This document shows positions 13,201-24,375 of a stretch of 64,000 nucleotides of DNA, piece after piece. Where the stretch lies: assembly GCA_015501595.1 (NCBI GenBank), contig JADNRX010000258.1, positions 1 through 64,000 on the forward strand, given 5' to 3'. Below the pieces are notes generated by a model. That model was not told the DNA's origin and searched no databases. It saw only the letters and a program-made list of their open reading frames with translations. The translations under genes were made by a program, and so were the position numbers. The number at the start of each line of letters is the position of its first letter. Position 1 is the first letter of the stretch. The DNA comes from Hymenopellis radicata. Lineage: Eukaryota; Basidiomycota; Agaricomycetes; Agaricales; Physalacriaceae.

Positions 13201-15077
13201 TAAAAGATGATGAAGAGTGGATTAAATGTTTAGAGGATGCAAAGGGCATGCAAACTGGACGTCAGTTACGTCGGCTATTCGTAATCATTCTCAAAGACGG
13301 CAATCCCACCAACCCTCATATACTTTGGGAAAAGTTTCGAGCATATATTTGTGATGATTTGGAGCACTATCTTCGACAGCAGAGATTAGTGCTGGCTCCT
13401 ACCGATGCAGATGTTTACGATTATGGTTTATACTTGATCGAGCGAGCACTGGATACTTTTGGCCTTTCACTTAGTAATTCTGCCTTCAGAGAAATGCCTC
13501 AGCCAAACATTCAGCGATGGACAGACTTAGAGGGTAATAGGCTTATTCAAGAACAGCGAGCTTATGATGTCGAAGAGCAAGAACGTCTGGCCAACGAACG
13601 AATTGCCAATTTTAATCAAAATCAACAAGCTGCCTTTGATACAATTATGCAGGCAGTCACTACTGCTAACCCTCATCTCTTCTTTCTTAATGGTCCAGCT
13701 GGCACAGGCAAGACGTTCCTCTATAATACGCTTTGTTATGCATTACGAGGACTTCGCAAAATTGTTCTTTGTGTTGCTTCATCTGGAATTGCTGCTCTTC
13801 TCCTTATTGGTGGTCGTACATCACATTCACGTTTCAAGATACCTCTTCAACTGTGGGAGGGAAAGCCATGTTCCATCTCAAAACAATCTGATTTAGCCAA
13901 ACTCCTTTTGGAGGTTAATTTGATCATTTGGGATGAAGTTCCTATGCAGGATCGATTGTGTGCTGAAGCAGTTGATATTTCTCTTCGTGACATTCGACGA
14001 GATAATCGACCATTTGGAGGAATCACTGTTGTTTTTGGTGGCGACTTTCAGCAAATTCTTCCAGTCGTTATAAAGGGAACCAGAGAGCAGATTGTTAGTC
14101 AGTGCTTACAGAGTTCACAGCTCTGGCAGCATATGAATATCCTTCATCTCACAGAGAATATGCGGCTGGAGTCTTCTTTAGAGGATCAAGAGTTTGCAAA
14201 ATGGCTGCTGGATGTTGGACACGGACGTTTATCAGACGAGTCTGGACTTATCACACTTCCTCCAGTGATGAGATGTCCTGAGGATACCGTCGACTCTCTG
14301 ATTCATGAAGTCTATCCAGGTATCGCAACTCTGGATGTTCGAGCGAATTCAGATGACTATTTCTCTGAACGAACTATTCTATCTGCACGAAACAGTGATG
14401 TTGACGATATCAATAAGCGTATATTAGAGCTCTTACCAGGTAGGAGATTGCTCTTAGTATTTGATTTCTTGATTAACATAGTTATTATAGGAAACTCAAC
14501 AGTACTTCATTCAAGTGATTGGGTTCAAACGGAAGAAGGTGTAGATGGTGCAACGAGAACTACAAGAGCAGATGACACACTCTATCCAACAGAGTACTTA
14601 AACTCTATCAACATGTCTGGAATGCCTCTTTCCAATCTTACAATCAAACCGGGGGCACCAGTCATGATTCTACGGAACTTAGATCCTGCTAATGGACTCT
14701 GTAATGGAACCCGAGCTGTAGTTGTTCGATTCACAAGGCGTGTTGTAGAGGTTCGCCTTCTCACTGGAGATTTCAAGGGACGTCTTGCCATGATTCCCCG
14801 TATCACCTTGGCCGCAAAGCCAGACGAGTTGCCATTCGATTTTCGACGTCATCAATTTCCATTGCGGCTCTCATTCAGTATGTCCATTAATAAGTCTCAA
14901 GGACAGTCTGTTCGTCATGTTGGTATCGATTTGCGAAGTTCAGTATTCACTCATGGTCAGCTTTATGTTGCTCTATCACGATGTACATCAAAGTCACGGA
15001 TTCATGTCTTACTGAAGGAGGGTGTAGAACAGTTTAAAACTCCAAATATTGTATTTCCAGAGGTTATATTAAATTAA
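10238..15077 (+). CDS. Helitron Rep/helicase, three one-base frame breaks
   Basis: Rolling-circle replication initiator fused to a Pif1-like helicase, the protein that moves Helitrons. The frame runs 10238-10699, a 49-nt intron (10700-10748), then 10749-15077 with an in-frame 51-nt intron (14440-14490). A C-x2-C-H motif (CPNCHALHW) lies near 10780, then a Helitron-like N-terminal region. The HUH motif is RGLPHIHIL at about 12190. A two-tyrosine-type motif (KYIHKYVYKG) lies near 12630. The helicase has Walker A GPAGTGKT (about 13695), Walker B IIWDE (about 13925), GGDFQQILPVV (about 14040) and a C-terminal LYVALSRC. The last 1329 codons are open. Three frame changes lie near 10428, 10478 and 11047, each in a C run and each consistent with one missing C, so the reading as it stands is broken near the N-terminus. 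Confidence 0.85.
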
Positions 15078-15117
15078 ACTACTGATTTAGCTCTTTACTA
15101 TTACTAACGAACGGGGT

Positions 15118-15197
15118 TTGGGGCGGAGCCCCAACGAGCTGGAGAAAACTGACGCAGGCAGTGTTCGAGCCTGCGAGGACACCTGCCGAAGGCAGGT
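15118..15197. other. Cluster of three hairpins at Helitron 3' side
   Basis: Three perfect stems follow the helicase stop within 120 bases: TTGGGGC-GGA-GCCCCAA (15118-15134), GCAGGC...GCCTGC (15154-15174) and ACCTGCC-GAA-GGCAGGT (15181-15197). Helitrons carry a 3' subterminal hairpin used as the replication terminator; any of these could be it. The last one is followed by TTTGTAAG, which is not a canonical CTRR end. Confidence 0.5.
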
Positions 15198-15490
15198 TTT
15201 GTAAGCTCGTGATGGTGGTAAGTAAGGAAGCGTAATTTAAAACCCGACTCACGTTGACTGCACGTGCGCGTATTGCCCTCACGTGAACGCGTCAAAGCTG
15301 TCGCGTCGGGAAATTCAGGGAAATTGGAATGTTGGCATACAAGGAAGAAAGGAGAATACTTAATCGCGTACAAAGCCGTTAAGAATGAGGAAGAAGCAGT
15401 GCAAAAAATAAGAGAAATCCAGTTGATTCAAAACGTGGGCCGATACACATGGTAATGTTACATTGCGTTGATAAATACTTCGTTTACAAT

Positions 15491-16927
15491 TTACTTGGTC
15501 AAGTCGAAAACAACGCGGCCAGCAACAGTTCCTGCAGTCAAGCCATCATAGGTACTGAACATCGAGAATTAGTTAAGCCAAAGAGCCAAGGAAGAGGAAC
15601 GTACGCTTTCAGCTCTTTCAAATCCTTCGTGACAAAGTGAACCTTGACCTGTCCGCGAGCGGCGAGCTCCAAAGCCTCCCTTGCGTCCTGTCGGTTTCCG
15701 ACGTAGGAGCCGCAGATGCTTATGCTCTTGAAAACGGTGAAGAAGATGGACGCGTTGAGAGTCGCAGTTCCAGGCAGACCGACTGCCATGAGTGTAGCTC
15801 CAGGGCGGAGATAGTCGAGGGCTTGGGTATAACCACCGCTCTGTGGCATGTGAGCAGCAAGTTACAATGGAGGAGAAGAGCTCACGGAAGCAGCAGTGAC
15901 GACGGCGGAGTGCGCACCAGGACCGCCGGTAGCCTTCTTGACATCGGCGACAATGTCTTTCGAAGTCTTGAAGTCAATCCAGGCCTCAGCACCAAGCTCC
16001 TTGCAGAGCTTGGCCTTGTGGTCGCCGGTATCGATGGCAATGACTCTCAGGCCACGAGCACGGGCGTACTGCACAGCCAGATGTCCAAGTCCTCCACCGC
16101 ACCAGGAATAACGATCCAGTCACCCTGCTCGGTGCGGCTGTTCTTAATCGCACGGTACACCGTAACACCCTAGGCAGTTATGTTAGATTGATAGTGAACA
16201 AAGTAAGTGAGGGTCGTACGCACAGAGGATGGACGCGGCGGCGTCACTGGGGAAGCCTTCGGGAATGGGGGTGACATGGTTGACAAACGAGACCTTCAAA
16301 CCGGACGTAAATGGCCAAAGTTGTACGTCAGCGACGTGAACGACATACGACATATTCCGCGAAAGTTCCATCAACGGTGAAACCACTGAGCTTGGCTGGG
16401 AACAGTTCTGCTCACGGCCTTTGCGGCAGTCCTCGCAGTTCAAACAACTAGAAGTGAAATTTGTTACACCTAGAGTACTAGACATAGACAAAGAATTGAC
16501 TTACGAGTCCGCGAGCCACTTGATACCGACGCGCTCGCCGAGCTTCACGGGCGAGTTGTTGTGTTGTTGCCGATGGCGACGATAATCCCAACGCCTGTCG
16601 TGACCCGTGTAAATTACCCGTGTCATTCTCTCCAAGACCTACTTCAGCTTACCTTCATGCCCACCGATAAGCGGGGTCATCGCCTGAACGGGCCAATCCC
16701 CAAGAGCGGCGTGAAGGTCAGTGTGGCAGCATCCTTGAAAGGTATTGGGCAATCAAGGATTAACGAAGGAAAAGACGCGTACCGGACGCCTCAATCTTGA
16801 CCAAGCACTCGCCCGGCGCGAGATCCTTCTGCTGCTTGACCGGCCAGTCGTTCTTGATTTCGATGGTGCCGCCAGCCTTGGGAACGACAGCGACTTTCTG
16901 GGTAGTAGGGATCTGGAACTTGGACAT
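15491..16927 (-). pseudogene. Zinc-dependent alcohol dehydrogenase copy, frame broken
   Basis: Eight exons of a class ADH1-type enzyme (alcohol to aldehyde with NAD) can be traced: 16783-16927, 16653-16733, 16505-16594, 16349-16447, 16220-16293, 15886-16169, 15605-15840, 15491-15554. Conserved residues are all present: the catalytic zinc Cys-His region GCCHTDLHA and GGHE, structural zinc cysteines CLNCEDC...C, the AGVTVYRA region, and the C-terminal SGGYTQALDYLRPGATL and GTVAGRVVFDL. Four positions each need one extra base to keep the frame: after GNNT (about 16560), after EQNCS (about 16398), at the splice junction before GVTVYRA (16169/16220), and inside the GxGxxG nucleotide-binding loop (about 16098). 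As written the gene cannot make the full enzyme. Either it is a young pseudogene or the sequence has local indel errors. Confidence 0.8.
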
Positions 16928-19900
16928 GGTGGATGATGAGCAAAGTAGCTTTGGGAGCGAGCCTTTTCAACGATATTTTGGCTCCATTGCGGAACAGCGC
17001 GTCTGAGACACGGAATGGCACTCGCGCGCTGCCCCGTGGGGAGCGACAGGGGAAGGGCATGTGACGGATCGAGGAAAATCGGGGTGGCGCGGTAAATATA
17101 CGCGCGCTTCAACTTGGGTTGCCTGGACACGTCTGCCGTCTCCTCTACCGTGTGCTAGCAAGCTATGTTCCGGTCTACATCGTTCATGCACGGTAGCGTC
17201 TCTTTCACCAGCAACGTGTGACTGGACACACGCGTGGTGCAGAACTTGGCGACTGAAACAATCGTTGGGATGCATGCTTCTTCTTCACTGGCGCCAGAGG
17301 GGGGTCATGGTGTTCATCCTGGTCAGATGGGGTGCGGTGGAAGGAGATTAAACGGGACCCCTAAAAGGACTCCTTCAGTAATTGATGATTCGTTTCTGCA
17401 TTTCCACCTACTGATTGGTTGTCCTTGAAGAGCGGTGACAGCGACAATGTCTCGCACTCGCTTGATTTGACCCTTTGCTAGTAGGCCTCCAGCTGAACGT
17501 CAAAATGCGCCCAAATGAACCTAAGCATCCGGAACATGGATATGTGACTCGTGAGGTAATGCAAAGCAATTTGACATCGGCGAGATCCGTTGAGATGGAA
17601 GGCGACGACTCAAGTACCCTGCAGTCTTCAATTGCGGGGCGGGACCCAGTCCAGCGAATGCGGGGCTCCATACGACAATTAGAAATTCGCGGATCAGCTG
17701 CTTCGCATCGCCAAACAGGTGCGTTCGCCAAGTTCGCCATTCGGCAACCAGGACCAATGACGTCCGATCTCCTCCTCCTTGGTCTTTTGAGCTATCACTT
17801 GTCCTCGCGTCTGAACGGCACTTGTCAGTCGCAACTGGGGAAGCGAAGTGCAAGGAGTACCTGACATGTACCCCGCCGAACACTAATGGAGCATTGAACA
17901 GATTCCGCCGCCCGCGATATCTGATCTTCGATTGGGCCTAGCGTTGGCTTCAGGACGCCGCCATAAGAGACCAGGGTCAAATTAAAGTCGACTGTCCTGG
18001 CAACATGAACGCTCATGAACGGTGTGGATCCAGGAATCCTTATCTATCATGATTATCAGATCAATGGTTCGATGAGAAGGAAATAACGTAGGTACTCACC
18101 AATTCTATCACCGCAGTACGTTCTCTCAGAGAGCGTTTACAGAACATGAGAGCTGCATGATCAGTCGTATACAGCCCACTGGCGAAGACATTCAGGCCCG
18201 ACCTTGGCCGGCAGTCATGCTAGCCAGAGTCAACATTTCAGCCAATCAAAGCGCCTTGATGACAGAACACACGAATCGCCTTCGCGCCCGAGAGAGCTAA
18301 GTGCGTCTGTCATGAGAAGTCAATCAACATTCGGTTGCTGAGGGGAAGAAATGCCAGACCATGATATGACAATGGCGCAATTAGCACATATTGATTGGTT
18401 GACATAGGGCCACGGAGCCGCGCAACCAACGCGACGAGAAACGAGTCTGTACCCCATCGAGTACGCATTTTTCAAACATCTTGTCCGTCGCGCGCCAGGT
18501 ATACACAAAAGAAAGATGTCCGAGCTTGCATTCAACCAGAAGTACACGCGAGTCCAGTACTGAATAGCAGCCGTCGATAGCAGGTGGAGTCCGGGAGCGT
18601 TCCGCCAACGTTATAATGCAGAAAGCCATTAAGCGACTCGCGGCAGAGCCTCATGACTGCTTGGGTAGGGTCCGCACCGGCATACGGAACGAACTGCCTA
18701 TGATTCAATGGAATAGTTGCTGGTTGCCTAACAAAGGAAAGTAGCGGCGCTAGAAATGTGACCATGACTGGCTAGCGCTAGCGCCGCCTAATACCTTGTC
18801 AGAAGTAAGGTTTCGCTGAAGATTGGCATGTCGTGAGCACGAGACGTAAGGCAAAGAAAACGTGCCTCGAACAATCTGCGCACTACAGCTGTCACTGTTT
18901 TGTCAATGTCTATCAGTCAAAGTAGAGAAGAAAGAAGGCCACGTGCTCTAGACATCGACGCGTTGTGGTTTGTTTGTCAACACTCGTTTGGGCCAGACGT
19001 GTCTGCATTCTGATTACCTCCTTCTTGCTCCCGAGGTAGCATGTGGAGAGCATGCGTGCGTACGTAGAAGGTACTGTCCTCGCGGTGGCCTCGAAGGGCT
19101 CAAGTCAACTAACAGCTTCGTGTCAAGTTCACAGCACTACCTGACTGCAAGGTCCGAAGTTTTAAGGTATAATTAAAAAGTGACGACTGTATCTAGTACG
19201 TATAAATATGATTTAACGAAAGGCCCGAGAGGCTGGCGTCAGGGACTGAAAGGGATCTGATTACGGCTTGCTTTGAAGCATCGAGGGAGGCCAGAATCGC
19301 GCATGCGCTCAACCAGAGGACTGGTTCTGCTGCTGCTGTTGACGCCGATTACAGTGAGAACAGTAGGCATTAATGTGGGGATCTAGACGTTTGTTAGGCA
19401 CGCGGCCGGTGGCGAAGGCATTGTCGGCTCACTGTATTGTTCAGGGAATTTTTTGCTGAAAATGAAAAGGGTGAATAAATTGACTGCGAGAAAGTTATGC
19501 GCGAGGCTCACTATTGCTGGCAGGTCCTCAGACACCTCGGAGGGGTACAGTTGATCGGGTGGAAAGGGCTCCAGCGACACCTCGAATCTTCGCAATAAAT
19601 CTAAATCATGGTTAGTACAGGGGAAGGCGCAATGGACGCGACACGCACAAACTCATCGGCCTGTTGGCACGTATGTGAGTGCTTGGCAATTTTGACGAGG
19701 GCTGGAAACGTACCAGATTCTCCCAGTGTCCACATCTGGTGTAGAGCCTGCGAACTCTGGCAATGGGGTCATTTCAAGAGGAACGAGGACGATAATTGGC
19801 TTGAACGTACTGGCGAAGACAGCACATTATCAGTAGCAAAGAGAAAAGCTGACAGTGGTGTGAGTAGAGAGGCAACGAGTGTGAATGCAGTTGTCTGCCA

Positions 19901-21450
19901 CGGACGCGATGGTTTTATACATGTGTGGATAGTTGTGTGGCGTGGCGCCTGATCGAAGAGAAACGGAACACAATTTACGCTCCCGTGTTTTCTATTCCAT
20001 AGCCCAACGTGTAAATTTGTTGCGATGCAGCAAAGTACGACTCGTGTCTCATGCCCTGGTCCTTCCTCGTATTAATAATGCTGTAGCTGGATGAGACATC
20101 GGAGCCTTTCTGGAGTGAGATGAGGAAGTAGATAGCCTCGTTGTATGTGTCGTGACCCACCGTGATTCCAGAGGTTTGATATGTACAGTATAACGTTCGA
20201 CATTCAGTTATCATCAGGATTGCACGGCCCAAGTCCAGGTCCGCAGCGCTTCGTAACGACACGCAGGGGAGCGGAGGACACACAAAGACATAAGTAGTTA
20301 GAATTCTTTCCAGTAGCGAGAAATCTAGGGTGCATGTCAAAGGAGTTGGCAATGTTGTGGCGAAGGTAGTTCGAGGAGAAGCCGACGGCTTCAGCTCACG
20401 TAAGACGGGACTCGATCGACGGATACTCGGTGCTTGATCGCCATCTACTCTTTGTTAGTTCATGCCACAGGCTCAAGACCGTCAGCTCAAAACGGGAAGG
20501 TTTCTGTCTCCCTTGTCCGAGTCTCTAGACAATATAACAACGTAAGTGAAGGAAGCAAGCAATTTTTTTTGAAACTTTCTATTGATGGTCTACGCTTTTT
20601 CAGTAGCTAACCAGTGTTTGCGATGCAGCCTCTCGGTGATCAAGCTGATCAACTCTCTTCAGCGCGGTTAAGTACATAGTAACTCTGATCCGTCATGTCC
20701 AGGGCTCTCTCATCAGTTCAACAGAAGTCGAACGTATGTTCATCACATCTCGTAAGTAAGTGATGAGATTTGCTGCGAATTTCGCCTCGGAAGGATACCC
20801 ACGATCCACACCTCCTCCACGGGAAGAGGCTGGCGCCGTGATGTACCGATTACGGAAACGACTCTTTGCATCCGAGCGCTGACCTGAAGTGACTCACGAA
20901 CAATTTATCGCACAGAATCGGACTTCCACCTGGAGCTCCAACCCACGAGAATACTCCAAAGAAGTAGCTGCGGCAACATCCGTCCTTGCACGGGCGACGC
21001 AAAGCGCTAAGTCCACCCTGTTCTGAGAACCGTTGAAATTCAAGAAACGCGTTTCACTCCTAGTAATCTGATGTTGGTCGGTTCATTTTTTGTGAATTTA
21101 TCACTCATTAAGGCGTCCTTTATCATATGCATATGTGAGGTGCGCACGGAGGTGGGCAACGTCGCTGACCAGAAATTTGATAGTATTCAATACTCGTTAC
21201 GAATAATTGTCCGAAAGGCAGGACTGCCATGAAGTCAAGACCTCGAGCGCCGAGGACATAAGTTCTGGCAGTGTGACTACCTGGAGTGCGCCGACATTGG
21301 GAGTACCGAGTGCACCGATGCACTTGATCTTCCAACAGTGCGCTGCCACACTGAGCATCATGGTCACATACCTCAAGACCGAATGAGAAGACCGACTCAG
21401 TCACCGCTACCGACATGTTTCGACTCCGAGTCATTTCCTGTGCGACCATC
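16928..21450. other. Gene-poor region, no supported gene
   Basis: Frames here are short, overlap on both strands and show no known motif. The longest (17475-17864 plus, 19975-20352 minus) have no conserved pattern or splice support. There are no clear TIR, LTR or tRNA. It may hold old, eroded DNA. Confidence 0.5.
17092..17100 (-). promoter_or_regulatory. Possible TATA box of the alcohol dehydrogenase
   Basis: TATATTTA on the minus strand lies about 170 bases before the ADH ATG. This is further than usual for a basidiomycete TATA box, so a long leader or a chance match is possible. Confidence 0.3.
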
Positions 21451-21804
21451 GCTTCATCTGCTGAATACAATCATTCATTCAACTCATTTATGTGATGCTT
21501 ACAGCGCCACGTCCGCGACGTGTTGATGCTGTCTTGAAGTTCACTTGTTACAAAGATATGGTGATGCTTATTTGACGACCAAGTCTAGTTCTTAAATTCC
21601 ATGGACAAGTTACTATTATCATTCTGCGCTTCATCTGCTGGATATAATCATTCGTTAAACTCATTTATGTGATGCTTACAGCGCCATGTCTGCGGCGTGT
21701 TGATGCTGTCTTGAAGTTCACTTGTTCCAAAGGTATGGTAGTAGTGCTTATATGGCGACCGAGTCTAGTTCTTACATTCCATGAACAACAGTGGCGCCTG
21801 CTTT
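21451..21804 (+). repeat. Tandem duplication, 177-bp unit, two copies
   Basis: The sequence starting GCTTCATCTGCTG at 21451 is repeated from 21628 with a few substitutions and small indels. It includes the same TTATGTGATGCTTACAGCG core and the GTTGATGCTGTCTTGAAG segment. Two units are visible, ending about 40 bases before the tRNA gene. Confidence 0.85.
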
Positions 21805-21847
21805 TCCACAGCGTATCGAGGATTTACAATTGGCACTCAGGAACGTC

Positions 21848-21938
21848 GCCCGCCTAGCTCAATCGGATAGAGCGTCAGACTCTTAGCGTTTGAGTGCGTG
21901 GCATCTGAAGGCTGCGAGTTCGACCCTCGCGGTGGGCT
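21848..21938 (+). tRNA. tRNA-Lys (anticodon CTT) with intron
   Basis: A cloverleaf can be drawn. The acceptor stem pairs GCCCGCC (21848-21854) with GGTGGGC (21931-21937), with T as discriminator. The D arm is TAGCTCAATCGGATAGAGC. The anticodon stem TCAGA/TCTGA holds loop CT-CTT-A-A, anticodon CTT at 21882-21884. The T arm is CTGCGAGTTCGACCCTCGC-like with box B GTTCGACCC. A 17-nt intron (21886-21902) lies exactly one base after the anticodon, the standard position for eukaryotic tRNA introns. Confidence 0.9.
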
Positions 21939-22079
21939 ATCTGTTTTGCGCCACATTCCTCTTTCCAAAGAATCGACAGCCTGCTTCACCTTCAAAGACA
22001 ACTTTTCAAGTTTCAACCTTCAGTCAGGACTCAGTTTGAAAATTTGACGGTTGGCCTCGAGTCTCGACAGACTGAACCT

Positions 22080-22125
22080 TTAGTCTCGAACCAGCCGCTT
22101 GACACCGGTTTTTGAGGGCATGAGG
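22080..22125 (+). repeat. Dispersed short repeat, also at 37729-37775
   Basis: TAGTCTCGAACCAGCCGCT...GACACCGG here matches TAGTCTCGAACTAGCCGCT...GACGCCGG near 37731 in the same orientation over about 38 bases. The two places share no genes, so this looks like a fragment of an interspersed element. Confidence 0.6.
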
Positions 22126-22197
22126 ACATGGTGAAGCGACTGGCATCGAGCCTACTGACCCTTCTTCGAGTAACAATGTGTAGTACAAGCAGGGCTT

Positions 22198-23598
22198 CTA
22201 CAAACGCGACAGGTAATTTCTCTGTCCTGAATGAACTCGTACCCGCTCAGCTACACTAGGTGGCAGAAAGCCAATCTTTGTCCAGTAGCTCATCCACGAT
22301 GCAACATCGACCATTGATATTGCCTCTGCCTGCCGAAGACTCCGGGACAGACGCAACGACACATCGTTGCCCAGGATAAGAGAAGGCGACGCAGTGCCGC
22401 GCCCTTCAGCTTCGAAAAACGGGATGAGCTTGAGTGCTGGAATGTCTTTGTAATCGATGCCTGACGTCGAAGCCAGTAACTTGAGTTTCCCAATCCATTC
22501 AGAGAATGGTACAACGGGGAGGTCAATGATCGTTCCCATCCAATGCATTATGTTGACAGTCGGCTGAATTTTAGGGTGCGCCAAGTGGGCAGTGTCTACG
22601 TTTTCGGTGGCGTTTAGAAAATCGATCATCGCGCTGGCTGCGACATCGAGGGGAACCCATGAAGAACGCTGAAATTTCTGTCAACCAAGGTGCAAGCGCC
22701 ATGGCAGAAGCAACTTACACCGGGATATGCAGGCAAGCAACGCATCTTCGAGTGTAGACTGGACTTCACGATAGCCGGTACAAAGTCGGTTGGACTCCAG
22801 GCACCGTTGAGCGACCCCGATACCAATCCTACTCGGACGATGAGTGGCCTAAAGGTCGGAAAGTCCTTCCCGGCCCTGTAGAGCATCTGCTCCGCGACCC
22901 GCTTGCTCTCGATATAACCTCTCCCAATAGCAACGGAGCCATCATGAAGAGGGACTTCAAGTACAGGTGAATTGGGATCCTTGGCATCTACAGATAACAA
23001 TAACGTCAGTTCAAGGAAGTGGGCAGTAAGCATCGCAAAATTGCTTGACTCTGCGGCTGTACGTAGGGTTTACGCCGTTAATAGGCCGTCAAAGGACGGC
23101 GTTTCATTGGAGAAAAGACAGAGAGCCGCGTTCAAAGAAAGAGGATATGATCCAACGCTTCTAGATTCGCCCAAGATCGTTATGGTTGACACGACTATCA
23201 CAGAACGAGGCTTGGGGGTGGATAATGCGCTTGAGGAAGACGTGAGCAGGTGTTTATCACTTTCATGGACTGTTCTTCTTGATGATCACTAGATGCGAGG
23301 TAGTATCACGCACATCATCCACAACACGTGGCGGGTACACTTTAACCTCCCACTATCCACATACAAACCGATACTTCAAGGCATGCGAGTGCTGATTGAC
23401 TTTGCCATGGGTGCCCCAAACATGAACCGCTTCATTTTCGTAAGCTCTATCGCGATTTTCAATAGTCACCAACACGATGTGGCCATCGGGAGAGGCGGGC
23501 GAGAGAGAAGGCTGCCCTGGCGGAATGCGAGATCCAACTGGGGCGAAAAGATCAAGCATAGCGTGCATTTGGCGAAGAGTTTCTTCTGGGTTGGACAT
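22198..23598 (-). pseudogene. Thioester-reductase-like gene broken by internal inversion
   Basis: A second copy of the reductase gene at 30492-31926. The N-terminus (MSNPEETLRQMHAML to GHIVLVT, 23598 to about 23468) and the C-terminal half (from AKDPNSP, about 22986, to the stop at 22198, including YIESK and SSWVPLDV) are on the minus strand. The middle of the protein (AKLLDSAAVRRVYAVNR to MNRFIFVSSIAIFN, about 23010-23465) reads on the plus strand. The segment is therefore flipped in place. The GxTGFLG nucleotide-binding motif at the breakpoint is gone. Identity with the intact copy is high over all three blocks. The intact copy's intron positions are kept. Confidence 0.85.
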
Positions 23599-24375
23599 CG
23601 TCGTACCAATGAGTTTGGAGAGACTTTGGAACGTGCTGGGTTATAAGGCGTCGCAGGCGATTAGTACTGGGTCCGAAACGTCATAGGCGCGATTTAAACT
23701 GCTAAATTGACGGATCATCGACTGTCAGTGCCAGTCAGATGAGATGCTTGGATAACCGCACTCATGAGTTCGGTTTCAGGACGGCGTGGCTGCTCACGAC
23801 GGTAAGGACCTGAGCGCCAATCCCAGCTGCGTCAATCAGGTACGGTCAAGGGATGCCGTTACAACCATGTTGTCGACAGAGAAAAAGTGCGACGATAGAC
23901 TTGAGAAGTTGCAGCGCGACATTCACGACTTGGCGGTAAAACCAGAACATGCTCGCCGCAGTAGAGTAACCAATGGCTTGAGAGGCAACAAATTTCATGG
24001 TGAGATAACGGTCTAATAGTGGAGGACACTTGGGCCACGAATGTTGTGGGAGGAAGCTGATGAGCTATGAAAGTTCCAACAACAGCAGATCCTCACGTGA
24101 GTCAGGGACGAATCACGATCGGCCGGCCGATGGAAGTAGTCATGACATTGACAAAGTACCGCCAACTGCGGCGTTGGGAACGCGTCTCGTCGATGATTCA
24201 AGTCGCCATCATGGGTGAAAACTGCTCAGATGTCTTCCCGGAGACCCTTGTAAGTTGTCCGCTTGAGCAAGGGGCGCTTAGGTTTTTTGTTTTCTGTACA
24301 TATGGTCCGACAGCCAGACCGGAGAATAAGCAACAAGAGGACCCTGGATTCGCGATTTACATCCCTCCTCATCCT
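23599..24375. other. Intergenic, nothing recognised
   Basis: Upstream of both the reductase pseudogene and the MFS gene. No conserved frame was found. Confidence 0.5.

Larger units (their letters stand above)
9668..15350 (+). mobile_element. Helitron, autonomous type, ends not fixed
   Basis: The Rep/helicase gene at 10238-15077 defines the element. Upstream 9668-10237 is a T-rich, pyrimidine-rich leader without coding. Downstream are three hairpins within 80 bases (15118-15197). Helitrons normally begin with TC, end with CTRR shortly after a hairpin, and insert between A and T without target duplication. A TC next to the F-box start (TCTAATACA at 9667-9675) is a possible 5' end. No convincing CTRR directly follows the last hairpin, so both borders are tentative. 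Age: the helicase frame is almost intact, so the insertion is fairly recent. Confidence 0.75.
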
